Below are positions 40,134 to 52,297 of a stretch of DNA of 64,000 nt, piece after piece. Source of the stretch: Aplysia californica (taxonomy: Eukaryota; Mollusca; Gastropoda; Aplysiida; Aplysiidae); contig NW_004797422.1 of the NCBI RefSeq assembly GCF_000002075.1, forward strand, positions 1,128,468-1,192,467. The letters run 5' to 3'. A program made the position numbers and the translations under genes. The notes beneath the pieces are model-generated. The model was not told the origin of the DNA. It did not search any database and saw only the letters and a list, made by a program, of their open reading frames with translations. Position 1 is the stretch's first letter, and the number at the start of each line of letters is the position of its first letter.

Positions 40134-41063
40134 CAGTAGTCTCCGCCTAAGATCCCGGTGCTCGGGAGCAAGAAAAAGCGGGATCTTAGGCGAACCGGGA
40201 TCTTAACCGACGAACCCAGGGAAGAATCTATGGTGACCCATGTTAAGGCTTACAATCGGTAAAATGGTCTCCCTCCACTCTAAAATGAACTGACGTGACC
40301 GCTTGGTGGGTTTATGACGTATGGCGAGCAAAGAGTGGTTAACCTTGATGACCTATCACAGGGCATAGTGGGATGAGGCGTGCCATTTTCACTTATTATC
40401 CTATCATGAGGCTCAAGATCTACGCTTATCAAGTTGCCCCTCCCCTCCCCCTTACCTGTCGAAAATGTATAGCTTTCCATCTCCCCCAACCGCCTTTGTC
40501 GTTACACACTATTACGTTGTGAACACACCAATCAGTCTGTCTCGCAAATTCGGGAGTAGAATCTGAAACAACTTCTCCAATGGTCAGGGAAGAGTTCACA
40601 GTTCAATGTGATCCCGCCAGGAGCGAACGTGTTGGCCCTACCCACCCAGCGAGTGATGTAAGTTTAGGGGGATAGCTCAGGTGTGAGTGAGATGTTCGGG
40701 GAAAACAAACGCGTCGGTCAGTTCACACCCCGGTGTGATCCCGTCTGGGGCAAACATTGTATCGCTTCATCGAGTTTTACAACGTGTACGTGATCACATT
40801 CACGATAGTAGCTGATCTTTGACGCGACGGACAGTTTATTGATCTCAAATTTTCACTCTTGGTTGATCGACTGTCCCGCCCGGGGTTTTTTCCGCAAATT
40901 ATGATCTGAAATGCGGGATCTTAGCCGAATGTAGACCTTCAGAGTGAATCAGAGCGGGATCTTAGGGGTGACTTTTGTATAGTAAAAATTCTGTTTTCTT
41001 AAAACAGCGGGATCTTAAGCGAACCTGGATCGTAAGCGGTGGGATCTTAGGCGGAGACTACTG
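40134..41063. mobile_element. Non-autonomous TIR element with TA target duplication, 930 bp
   Basis: Left CAGTAGTCTCCGCCTAAGAT; the right end reversed is identical for more than 20 bp (CAGTAGTCTCCGCCTAAGAT). TA flanks both (40132-40133, 41064-41065). The word GGGATCTTAGGCG or a close variant occurs about nine times, clustered at both ends. The GC-rich middle (40500-40900) has no transposase frame. Confidence 0.85.
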
Positions 41064-43040
41064 TATATAAGTTACTCTTCTTGTGCTGAGTTCTTGTTTT
41101 GGGTTCACAGAAATAGTTTTTTTTCCCTTTATTTTACTCTAAGGAAGTGTGCTGTCAAAATGACTTTGTTGAGGTCAAAATGTTTGGCTTGCTGCTTGTT
41201 GTGGCATTCTTGTGCATTGATTAACCAAGCTTTCATGTCAAATAGCATTCCTGCACATCTTTAGACTTCTTCAAATCTTTCCCCTACGTTCATTTGTCCT
41301 GATTATGATGAAAATAAAACACATCTATCTTGAATGGAAGTCAAAACATTTCTAAAAGTCATCAACTTCTCCCATGGGTGCCATACATAGAGAATATATT
41401 CTGGGAGAAGGCACGGCAGTTAGAAAACTCCTGCAAATGTCTCTGCAATGCATCTGACCAAAGGGTAAAAACCTGTACATTTTTAGATTGAAGATTTCTA
41501 CTAAATATGATATTTTCTGACTTTGGCTGGGGTGTGTGAATGCATCTTTTTGGAAATATTCTACATCATTTCTTCTAACCTAACTTTGATGATGGTATTA
41601 TGTGTTTTTAATTTATCATTTTTCATGCAAGTGGTTCTGTTTACCTTTCTGGAAAGCAAATGGCTATTCTCCGGCATCGTGCTGGTCAATAGATAGATGG
41701 GTATTCTCTGGCGTCATTTATAGTTGCGCGTGTGTATGCTTCCCTTTTAAAACATAATTGTCAACTTTCAGAATATATAGACCTACATTGAATTTTATAA
41801 CCAAGATTCCACTCAATGTACAAATAGTTTGCCATCTTTTTCTCAAGTCTGCTAACATCTCTCTCTCTCTCTCTGCATTTATATATATATATATATACAG
41901 TGGAAAGTCAGCCTGTACTGTTCTAGCAGTCTGTGATACGCAGGTAAGAAGAATTCATGGTTCATTCATTTTGAAATTTGTGTACTGAGCTTCTGCAACA
42001 ATCAAACTATCATTGAAATGGAATTCCAGCAAGCATTATCTTTCATAAGATACATATATTTTTCTTTTTGTTCCGTGTTGTCTTGTTAATTAAGCAGTTT
42101 AGAGAATATGTGGCCTCCCATTTTTTTTGCTTTCTTAAGTTTCATGTTTCGTATTTTATAGCGTAGTACTTTTGATAACTACGTCATTGTGATTTTATGT
42201 TTTCTTGACTGATAATCTTTTTCTTTGTGTTTTATAATTGTTCATTTTATTTTTTGTCTAGGAAAAGTATGAAACTACAGTCTGAGGTGAACATTTACGT
42301 AACCAAAGTCAGTTCGTGTACACAAGACAACAAGCAAATCTTTGTAAACTTTCTTATTCTTTTAGCAGAATCTCATCAGTGTTACATACCAGTACGGTTG
42401 GAGAAATCATCAGATAAGTTCAACTTATTTGCTTACTTTCTATGATACATCTATGTTGTCTTGCTGTTTTACTCTGCGTTTCTTGTTACATGCTGTAAAC
42501 TATAAACAATGCAAGGTCTTCACTTTCTAGGGTTTGGTACCTCCAAATGGGGTGGCAATAATTTATGACCAAATGTCAATCAGTGTGCCAGAATGCATAA
42601 AGCAATTCATATTTCGCCATGTGAAATCCCACAAAATTAAGCATCTCTAGCATATGCATGTATGAATGCAGAATCATCTTCACAGATGGTAACTCTAAGT
42701 CCTAAGTAAGACCTTCAAACACTTGGTAGGCAAATGCTGCTATCTGGACTTTGCTCATGGCCACGTACTTTAATCTTATTAGTCTGTGTATAACTCTTGA
42801 AAAAGGGCGGAGTGGAGAATGTCAGATGCTTCTTCATGACTATATCTATGACTTTGATCCTCTCTCTAAGATTGTCTGTCAGAGTCAAATAAAGATGTGA
42901 AAAAACACAATACTCCACATTTGTAATTGTTTATTCCTTGCTAAAACAGAAAGGCATGCCAAGCTGTGTGTATAATATGAAGGCAAACCTATGAATGTGA
43001 CCATGCATGAAACTGACTGAATGACGCTGTGAATTGTGGT
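41064..43040. other. Intergenic, no gene seen
   Basis: AT-rich, T-biased on +. Holds the 41300-41360 TIR-family fragment and a CT then TA microsatellite at 41860-41900. Open frames at 41758-41988 and 42227-42445 have no domain or paired splice context. Confidence 0.45.
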
Positions 43041-43391
43041 GTCGGTGGCCTAGTGGTTAGGCTCTCGGACTCGCAACCGTAAGGTCGTGGGTTCGAATCC
43101 CGTCAAGGGCCCGACGTTGTGTCCTTGGGAAAGGCACTTTACACGAATTTTCCTCACTTAACCCAGGTGAGAATGGGTACCCGGCTATAGACAGCGAAAG
43201 ATCTTGTCAGTTTGTTAGTGTTTGAGCGCTTAATCGGCTGCTCGCACCGTATGCTTCCCGGGAAGCTGAGAATGTTTCGGAGTGTACTATGGTCTGCTGG
43301 GGTAATAATATAGTGTAAAGCGCATAGAGCCTGCTGTTGAGCGGGGATATGCGCTATACAAATGCTATCTATTATTATTATTATTATTATT
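43041..43391 (+). mobile_element. tRNA-derived SINE, near full length
   Basis: The head carries an A-box-like GGTGGCCTAGTGGTTAGGC and a B box GGTTCGAATCC. A conserved core follows (CCTTGGGAAAGGCACTTTAC, CACTTAACCCAGGTGAGAA, GGGTACCCGGC), then GCGCTATACAAATGCTATCT and a TTA-repeat tail. The core resembles domains shared by animal SINE superfamilies (Meta/Deu-like); the exact family was not checked. A truncated relative lies at 32034-32296. Confidence 0.85.
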
Positions 43392-43634
43392 TTTGTACAT
43401 TGCTACAGAGCATAAAGCATACCCACTGCGTCTCATACAGATCAATATAATTATAGAATTATAGTCCCATAGTCAATGATGGAGTTTGTTGTCTTCTATT
43501 TTTCTTTGCTTTTTCTGCATAGTACACGAATTTCAGGGAGTTGCTACAGCACGGTTGACAGAATTAAGAGTAACCAATGTGTGGAAGATTGAGGTTCCAT
43601 AATATTATTGCATTGGTCAAGAGTTGTTCTTATG

Positions 43635-43955
43635 CACTGTAGAATTGTAAATGGGCTAATTTATCAATGTACTCATACTGTGCCGAAACTATAGGGGGAA
43701 CTGCTGCTTTTTCTTTCCTCATCCTTACTGTCGTCATTTTGCCTCTACTCCACTCCTTTTGTATCATGTTTGTCACTCTCTTATGAACTGCTATTTCTGG
43801 GGTGCCTTGATAGTCGACGCAGACTTTGTGCTGTTGAAGCTAGAAAGGTGAGCATAGTAAGCCTGATTCCCTGTTTAGACTTCTCTGTTGACATCCATCC
43901 CTTGGCGCTCATATGACCTTATGCAGCTGTGAGCGCCGTAAAACCTTGCTAAAAC
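43635..43955 (+). mobile_element. SINE-like repeat, full-length copy 5
   Basis: Aligns with 3463-3775 over its whole length, with more divergence. Tail GGCGCTCATATGACCTTATG and GCGCCGTAAAACC, followed by TAAAACTAAAAC. Confidence 0.65.
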
Positions 43956-44570
43956 TAAAACAAGAGTTGTTCTTGTCCTCTGGCAAAGCTTCAAGTCTAC
44001 CTGGGAACCAAGTGCCTTGTATGTAAACTAATAGGCCCTTTACATATCAAGATACTATCGCTGTGTTTGACAGGAAGACACACGTGACGGTAGGAATCAG
44101 TGCACACGCATGAATATGACATCGTACATAAATCTCCCGTTCGACAAGACCGATTCCTTCTCATCACCAGAATTTAGGAGTTGCCTAAAATGTTTTGACT
44201 CTGATTTTCACTCCTGGCCATGACCCCCCTGATGAAAGAGAGATCATTTTGGGGCTTGTTGGGATATTTTCTAATGGACTTGCAGATGTGGTCACTAGTT
44301 GTATATAAATTTCAACCTCAGATTTGGATTGAAAAACCTAAAATCAGATCTAGGGGGATTACAAAGCAAATTTAGTGTTTTAAGCATTGTAAACAATTTC
44401 TTTTTCCCCCTTTCTCACTCTTCCTCATTTTCAAACACCTTTCTTCTCATACAAATATTTATCCCGGTAACAATGAAATTTGGCATTGGCACTTTTTGTT
44501 TCCGCTCCACTCCTCTCTGAAAGCGGATTGTTTTTCAAACAAAGGAATGGCCGGTTTTGTAGTTTGAATA

Positions 44571-44726
44571 CAGTGCAGTCCTCTTAAACCGAACTGGGGT
44601 AGAAAGAAAATAGAATCCCCAGTTTATTATTTTTTTTCATTAATAAGGCAATCTCTCTTTTTTTAAATGGCTACACAGGAGAAAATATAGCTGTCCCACA
44701 TATTTTGCTTTAAACAGACTCCACTG
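44571..44726. mobile_element. MITE, CAGTGGAGTC family, copy 2
   Basis: Left CAGTGCAGTCCTCTTAAACC, right end reversed CAGTGGAGTCTGTTTAAAGC, TA after the right end and before the left end. 156 bp. Right half matches 2955-3091. Confidence 0.6.
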
Positions 44727-45076
44727 TACATTGTTCATCCATTTGGAAAAAATTTTTGGAAATCTAACAGACAAGACCTCAATTCTTGCATCCCACATGA
44801 TAATCACAGGGATAAATCTGGGCCTGTGAATACCCACCTCACATCATGGGGGTTGAGTCTCTGTGATATCCTTTTGAATGAAACACATTATTATAGATCA
44901 TTACTATATATAAAAGGCCTTTTTTAAAAAAGCTTTGAAGACTTAACGAGGAGGGTGTCCATAAAGAAAAAGCCAAACAACTTCAATACATTGCAGCCTC
45001 ATAACAACAACATGGCAGGGTGGTAAACCTCATTTCGAACTGAAATAAACAGCTGAGGCGCGATCCTTTTATTTAA

Positions 45077-45314
45077 CCCTATCCGTAAGTCGTGTTTTAC
45101 TATCGTATCCATGCCTCGAGGGGAACTCTGTGCCACCACTTTCCAAAGGGGAAATTTACTCTTTAATCCGATCCGTACACTTTGCATAGCAGTTTGTCAA
45201 AATGAATTTTTGAGAAAGACTGAGTTTCAAAGAGATCTTCGCACTAGAAGTATTCTAAAATGTGAAAAATACAACCCCAGGGGTACAAAATGACCCCAGG
45301 GCGTACGGATAGGG
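45077..45314. mobile_element. 238-bp MITE with TTAA-type target (piggyBac-like)
   Basis: Ends CCCTATCCGTA and TACGGATAGGG, inside TTAA (45073-45076) and CTAA (45315-45318). TTAA targets with CCCTA ends are typical of piggyBac-group elements; the class is inferred from ends only. Confidence 0.6.
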
Positions 45315-45318
45315 CTAA

Positions 45319-47678
45319 ACTCCTCTCCACCTGTGCTCTGCGTATACTTCATCGATTTTGGTTTACTGTATTCCTGCTGAAGGCCACAACGAATGCATCT
45401 CACATCCTTGTGAGGAGCCACAAGTATTGTCGTGCCACAGACAAAAGCCCACATCTAACTTAAAAGACAGCTGCTATTCAATCGGTGAAGGAAAAAATTA
45501 CCTCTAATAAAGCCTCTCAAGACAAGGAAAAGAGTGTTAATTAGTTTTTTTTAGAATTAGAAAGAAGCAAAAACAACAAAACCAGACATTTCAACCTGTC
45601 GTCTTTACTGTGATGCTCTTTTCACAATTGTACATCATATTGATTAACTTTCAGTGGAATAGTTTGCTGGGTCTATGAGGACCATAATATACACACAAAA
45701 ATTATACATAGAAAAAGCAAACCTTCGTGCTAGCATATCACAATCACCAAAACCATTCGAACGACTAATCGAATCACGGACAAGATCATCAGGCAAAATG
45801 GAAATAGTCAAAAACTATACACAAAAATCTTTAACAAGATACATTCACAAGCAAATTACATTGTAAACATTCACATGTTTCAAAAATGCATAAAACTTAT
45901 TAGTCAATCGACAATAACCTGATGTCAAATATTTAAAAGAGGGCAACTGCAGGATAAATTAATAGACAAACCCTTTTACCACTTACAGTAAATACAATGG
46001 AACACCGAACATTCCTCTGAACACACAAAGTACAGATTTTTTTTTTTTGCTTGCCAGCTTACAATAGTCTACACATACTTATCAGGAAATGTACAGCCAA
46101 ATCCTGTTACTCTAAATCATCTGGGTATATAAAATGTCTTTACTCATACATGTATTCAAGTAGCACATAGTTGACTTGGCACATAAACATGTCCAGTTTT
46201 CAAACTTGCGATAATTGTGCTTGCGCATGTTCTTTCAGGCATGAAAGCAATCCCCTCCAAAGTAAAAAGAGCTCACTGTAAGAATAAATCAAAAGTGAAC
46301 ACTTTCCAGATTGCAGCTTGATATACACTTAGGACTGGAAATTAGAGAGGAAAAATTGAAAATTAAGTCCAAATTTCAATAAACCTATTGGCTGATATCT
46401 CAATTTGTAAAGCAATGTATGATACATGCAGACCTATACTTTAGGGTCTATGATTTACTTCCCCCAACACCCTCAACTCAAACTAATACAAAGGACAAGA
46501 CCATCCAATAAACAATTCATATTTCAGAACATAAATGTGACCATAAAACTCACAAAGGGTTTTTTTTTCCTTTTAGTTTGCACACATTACAACTTGTACT
46601 GAAGTTGAAAGAGAAACAATGCTGTCTAGCTAGACACACTCAGCTGCATGTATACACAGATATTCATGCCAGTGTTGATCATGTCCACAGAAAAAAAAAT
46701 ATAATCAAAACCACGCGTAAATCTTTTAAGCAGTTATATTAACATGACCATTCTTAAACTTTTGCCTGTAAACTCGATTGCATGTAAACAAAACATGAAG
46801 ATGCTGGAATCTGAATATTCATTTATCATCAGCCTTCCATGTCACTTTAAAAGAAACCCCCCCCCCCACCAAAGACACCACTGTCTACGGGAGAATCCAA
46901 CGCAAGCCATACCTACTTCTTATCTCCTACTTATTCCCTATTCCACAGTCTCATTTTTCATATAAGCCTTTTAAGAAGAGTCATCAGCCATACGCTGATC
47001 TACCTATGAGTTTAAATTCTAGAGAACATTGGTACGAAGTAAGAGAGTTCAACACAGAGTCAAAGAGAAGCACATCAATAATAAATGTCATTTAGCACTG
47101 GGAAAGAGCAAGACAGTAAACATAAAAAAGACATGGGAAAAAAAACCCTGTCCTACTTCAAGGGACATCTTTTGACCATTCCCTGGAAAACAAAAAAAAA
47201 TAATCAGCAAATCAAAGTTCACTCAAATAAAGTAAAGCAAAGTCAAGTAAAAGGTTGTATAAATTAAAGTACGGGAACATGCCTAATAGTGATAAAACTA
47301 AAGTTTGAGTTTGCGTGACCCGGGGGGGGGGAAGAAAATGAGGTACATTTCAATTTACGAAATGTAAAATAACAAAACAGAGAGTCACACTGACTTTAAA
47401 AAGGTAAAACAACAAATTCAATAAAAATTAATTTGAAACTGAGCAGACATTCAATGTGTTTCATTATGATAGTACAATTCACATCTTTTCAAAATATTGA
47501 TTACAAAAATAAAAAGTACCAACTTATTCACAAACAATTTCCTATCAATACAAAACACAGTTCCAAAAACACTTGCAAGACTGATGTTATGTTACATGTA
47601 CACCTTTCAACACAACACAAAAAAACTTGCTTTGACTTTAATCTTCAATAAAAACCTACATGTACATACATAACTTTT
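45319..47678. other. Intergenic or distal ARIH2 3' UTR, no gene seen
   Basis: From about 45.4 kb onwards the + strand becomes A-rich, i.e. T-rich on the ARIH2 sense strand. A C run occurs at 46858-46867. Open frames are short and featureless. Confidence 0.35.
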
Positions 47679-47903
47679 GCAGGATTAGCCCAAAACACTG
47701 GAAATAATTATCATTTCTTGCAAATGAACAAGTAGACAAGTAAAAAATGTAATGCCACTTTCATCATTTCATGCCCAAAATGACTTAACTTGCAAGATTA
47801 GCCCAAAACACTGGAAATCATTGTCATTACTTCTAAAAGAACAAGTAGACAAGTAAATGTAATGCCACTTTTATCATTTTGAGACCAGAATCATTTAAAC
47901 TAT
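47679..47903. repeat. 113-bp tandem duplication
   Basis: GATTAGCCCAAAACACTGGA is found at 47683 and 47796; AACAAGTAGACAAGTAAA and AATGCCACTTT follow in both. Two units, slightly diverged. A separate 21-bp word (GAAGAGCTTGCATTAATCTG-like) is doubled near 48066-48103. Confidence 0.8.
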
Positions 47904-48918
47904 AGAAATTCTTACAACTTGCTCTGAAAGTATGAAAGGAGCTTATAAAAATAGCAATCAATCAGAACAGCCTATAAAGAGTTACGCATATAACTGCTAC
48001 ACCACAGGGGAATAAAACGTGAAAGATACCACAGAGCCAATGACAAAATCAATCTTGAAGCAAAGCGCTTGCATTAATCTGAAGAGCTTGCATTAATCTG
48101 AACCTGTGAACTCTCTACAAGGAAAAAGCGAACAAGAAAGGAAAAGGGCAAGGGAGCCTAGGGCAAGAACAATATTTCATGAGTAATTATCATCAACATT
48201 AGAAGCATGAAAAGGTCTCAAGAGACAAAACTAAAACCAATCAGTAGCGTTTCTACCAACCTGCCCTAACCATCCAAATGTTCTGTTGACTATAAATTTG
48301 TGTGACCAAAAGTGCATGTCAAAGAGTTTTGAAGCATGGTAGTTGACAATGAGTGAGCACTAAAAATGGGCACATTTCACCAGGAAAATAAGCTGACCAA
48401 ACTTGATCGTCCAACAACCCATGTAAGACACAAGCACACAGACAGTGACAAGGACAAGAAAGTTCAAGTCGGGGGGGGGGGGGTCCATTGTCGTCTCTGA
48501 TGCATGCTTTTCTCATGATGAGCAGAACACAGTGCAGGAGGACTTAAAACTAAAGTAAAACACAAACTAAATTTCAAGACTTCAAATCAAAAATCAAAAA
48601 AGACAATTTTGATAGGTTCAGGAAAATTCCTGAGATCATCAATCCTTGAACATATCCAAACTGACCAACATGCATACCCACCTGTGCTGTAACTGCAACA
48701 CTTTGTTTCTAATCGGCAATGAATGTTGCCTAGGTAGCCTACACACGACTGGGACTATAGAAGTAGGAAACAAACAGCAAGAAACAAAGAAATGCAATGA
48801 GCACAGTACCAAACTTACGCCACTCTACTTTCTCTGAAGGATAGATTTCACTTTTTTTTAAAACTTTTTATTTCATCAGCACATTGATTTTGTAGGCTAA
48901 AGAGGATTCAGAGGGTGG

Positions 48919-49018
48919 NNNNNNNNNNNNNNNNNNNNNNNNNNNNNNNNNNNNNNNNNNNNNNNNNNNNNNNNNNNNNNNNNNNNNNNNNNNNNNNNNN
49001 NNNNNNNNNNNNNNNNNN
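48919..49018. other. Assembly gap (100 N)
   Basis: Exactly 100 N, a placeholder length. It is flanked by G-rich sequence on both sides (GAGGGTGG before, a G run after), suggesting a poly-G tract stopped the assembly. Confidence 0.98.
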
Positions 49019-50052
49019 GGGGGGGTAAAAAAATTTCAACAAGCCTCAGAATGAAACATTTTAATGGAATACATGAAAATTCATTAATGATAAAGAATTA
49101 CACTATATCTGTCGTCAAGAATTTCAAACACACAAAAAATCAATCATAACAGCATAGCATTCCTTAGACAACAGTCAATGCGTCTTACACTGAAATACAC
49201 TGTGGATGCACAAAATTGATTGACTTTTCCTGAGAGTGGCATTCAGACAATACAACAGGATTATAACAGAAAAAAAACTTCCTCTTCACTAAACAGTTTA
49301 AAGGCGAATACAGAATCAAGTGGAACACTGAACAGCAGTCCAGATCATCGTACCTTTGGCTTCAGTAATAGTAAACGAGCTCGCCAATGTTTTTAACAGG
49401 AGCAGAAACAATACAAATGCATACTGCCAGAAATCAGGAGATGGGTGAAAAGTTTTGCGTACATCATACAACATATTTTTTTTAAATAACTTCTGAGAAG
49501 TTCATGCTCAAATCTCACAACATGTACAGACGCTTACACACTTCACCTCTAAGGGCAGCAGAAGACAGTACTGTATGAGAAAGTTCCTGCCACCAGAAAG
49601 CTGCTGTCCGCTATAAGTCATCTTAGATTCCAGTCCTACTCCAAGTCAGTTTGTGGAGATGAAGGGCTTGCTAATTGTAAGACCGTGGATTTAATTCTCA
49701 GACTCTGCTGACAAGGGCATTTTGACTTAAAATGGAAACCTGGAAACTGGCAGGGATAAAATACTGGAAATGACAACGGTATGTGATTAAGATACTGCAA
49801 TTCTGCATTATGACTTCTACCGGACAAAAATTTTAAAAATTGAATGAAGTAGCGAGATTAACTCAGAGGAGCAACATCAAACATATTTTGCCCAACACTG
49901 ACATCAGTTGCTCACACAGCATTTGACATATTATGTTGGGTTTTTTAACTTTTGAAATTCGGTTTCTTACATGAAATAAGAAATCTAGAGATTGTCGAGG
50001 GGTGCAAATAACGTTCAGCCATTTAGAATTCTAACTATAGAGACATCACAAA
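49019..50052. other. Intergenic or ARIH2 3' UTR, no feature seen
   Basis: A-rich on the + strand. No inverted ends, coding exons or repeats were recognised. Confidence 0.4.
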
Positions 50053-50234
50053 TTAACTCTTTGAACCTTAAAAACTGATATTTCAGTCTGGGCCGCAGGT
50101 ATGTATGGCCCATGTGCTCAATATATCCCTATTCCACTACTATCTCGAAACTGACCATCCATGAAAGCCCAGGAATCAGGAGCCCACATAAACTAGTGCA
50201 ATCAAGGTTGAGACCAGAGGGTTTAAAGGGTTAA
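50053..50234. mobile_element. Small TTAA-flanked MITE
   Basis: TTAACTCTTTGAACC on the left and GGTTTAAAGGGTTAA on the right. About 180 bp, non-coding. A similar end (TTAACCCTTTAAATAGG) opens the GC-rich tract at 50623. Confidence 0.5.
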
Positions 50235-50622
50235 GACACAAAGTAACAAGATGAATTTGACATTACTTAGCCTGCAAATCTCAGGAGGACAACTGTATCT
50301 ATAACAAAACATACAAATGCTAACAGATTTCACAAAAAACCATCATGCCAAGTGTCCTTGTACAAAAACACAATAATAAATCTATGAGCAGCCTGATGGA
50401 GGTCACTCAAACTCAAAAGTTAACATCAGTATCTGGTTAAACGCTAATTTTGGTGCAAGAAATCTGTGGGTGTCTAAAGAAGTACATCTTTCACTGATAA
50501 AAATTGTATAACCTATTATGAAGATGTTAATTATATGTGTGTGCCTAGTTAAAGGTTCCGGATGACGCATTTTTAGGAACAGCATTTATTGCACTTTCTG
50601 GTACAAAAATCATGTTTTAGCG

Positions 50623-50990
50623 ATTAACCCTTTAAATAGGTAGCGTAAACACGGCCTCGCGGGCACTCGCGGCCTTCCGACCGCGTGGTATCGGTAAAAT
50701 CGGGGTAATTTCGATCGCTGTTTCTTTGCTCTTTCGATATAAAACACCAAATGCCGTACACCTTGTAAAAGTTCAGCTTTTCCTTGTTACAATGGTGTAA
50801 GTTGTTTATATGTCCGATTATTAGGAGCTGGAGAATCGCTGACGAAAGCGAAGCCCCTTGCGGTCGGAATGCGAGGTCGGCCGGTTGAAAAATTGACACG
50901 CGTGCATTCAAATGCTTCGCGGAACGAGGGATGATGAAATACCGTCTTTTCATTGGCGGAGAACTGTAGAGCTTTAAACGGGCTTTCCTG
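50623..50990. other. GC-rich tract, possible element
   Basis: Unlike the AT-rich surroundings, 50640-50960 is GC-rich with many CpG (CTCGCGG, GACCGCG, GGTCGGCCGG). A minus-strand frame of 109 codons crosses it without a known domain. It may be an unrecognised repeat or a CpG island. Confidence 0.35.
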
Positions 50991-51469
50991 TGATATAAGT
51001 TTAGCCTTTCGCGTCTTTATAGAAAGCTTTTAAAAATACCGTCAAAATATTTAAAGATCCCTTTTTACACAAAATATGTATAATACCGACTTATAACAAG
51101 TATCAATTAAAAGATCAGTTCATTTTCTATTAGAATAAAGTTATTAACTTGGAATTATTTTTCATCAATCCTTCCGCGAGACTCAGAAAGCATGTGACCC
51201 CGCAAATGGAACAGATAAATTTGGCATACAGCTAGTTTGAAAATTTAGTTTCTGGTACCTACTTTAAATGTTTAAGAATCAAGAAAGCTTCAGTACTATA
51301 CTTTGTGAGATCTGATTAATATTGTTAGGTACAGTGTGGAAACAAAACTTTGAGAATAGTGGCTTGTGACGTTGGGTACATATGCAGAGAGCCTTCCTTC
51401 CTCCAGCGTATTGATGTATTTGTGCATGCTACACACAAGAAAGGACACAAGCTGACCTAAATTGTGATA

Positions 51470-52295
51470 CAGTGGAATTCACTTATAACGAGTCCTGAAA
51501 TAATGAGAAGTTTGTTACAAAGACACTTTTGTAAAATCCTGTTTTTTTCCCTTCTTTATCTTTGTAAATAAAATACTGCTATAACGCAAGCAGGCAAACT
51601 CGCGAGTTGGTTCTAGCGGAATATTGCTGCTGCTGTGCACAGCGCAAAGGCCATTTATTCATGTAAAACCTCGCCAGTTGAGAAACTTGTTGGTTATCTT
51701 GCGAAACAAAGAATGGGAGAGCCCACGTGTGCCAACAATGAAGGCCGGATTGAATGAGTGGGGAGAGTGTGGCATGCACAGACAAGCAGAACGCATCATG
51801 TGATAGGCCAGCCTTGTCTAGATTATCTAAGCCTACCATGCCTCTTACTTCTCCGATGCGGGGATGGAGAGGTCATAGTGCTGTACTGTGATGGACGGAG
51901 CGAATGTGTGACGTGGGCGGGGTGTGGTATGTTCCCATTGTACACAAGCAGACGGAATGGACCACAGGGTGTGGTGGAGTGGGGGACAACACAGCGGGCG
52001 AATTAGCCTAGAGAACTTTCTTTCTGATTGCCTACGCCTAGTTGTCAACATCGCTAGCGCTAGAGAAAGAAACCTGATTCGACTTTTGATCGAGCAAGAC
52101 TTAATAAAGGTCATGTAGAACCAAATCATCATCGGGGGAGATTACAAAAAGAAATAAACCGAAAACTAGACTCAAAGATTAGGCCTACTTTACTATTTTC
52201 CTTTAATTTGTTACTGGATCCCGTATAACGAGAATTCTGCTATATCGGACATTTGGCACCGGTCCCCTCCCTCTCGTTATAACAGGATTCCACTG
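51470..52295. mobile_element. Non-autonomous TIR element with TA target duplication, 826 bp
   Basis: Left CAGTGGAATTCACTTATAAC; right end reversed CAGTGGAATCCTGTTATAAC; TA on both flanks (51468-51469, 52296-52297). TATAACGAG words recur near both ends. Open frames in its GC-richer middle show no transposase motif. Confidence 0.8.
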
Positions 52296-52297
52296 TA

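Noticed and set aside
43041-43110. tRNA gene
   Set aside because: A- and B-box-like sequence is present but it continues into a SINE body with a TTA tail; no complete cloverleaf was seen.
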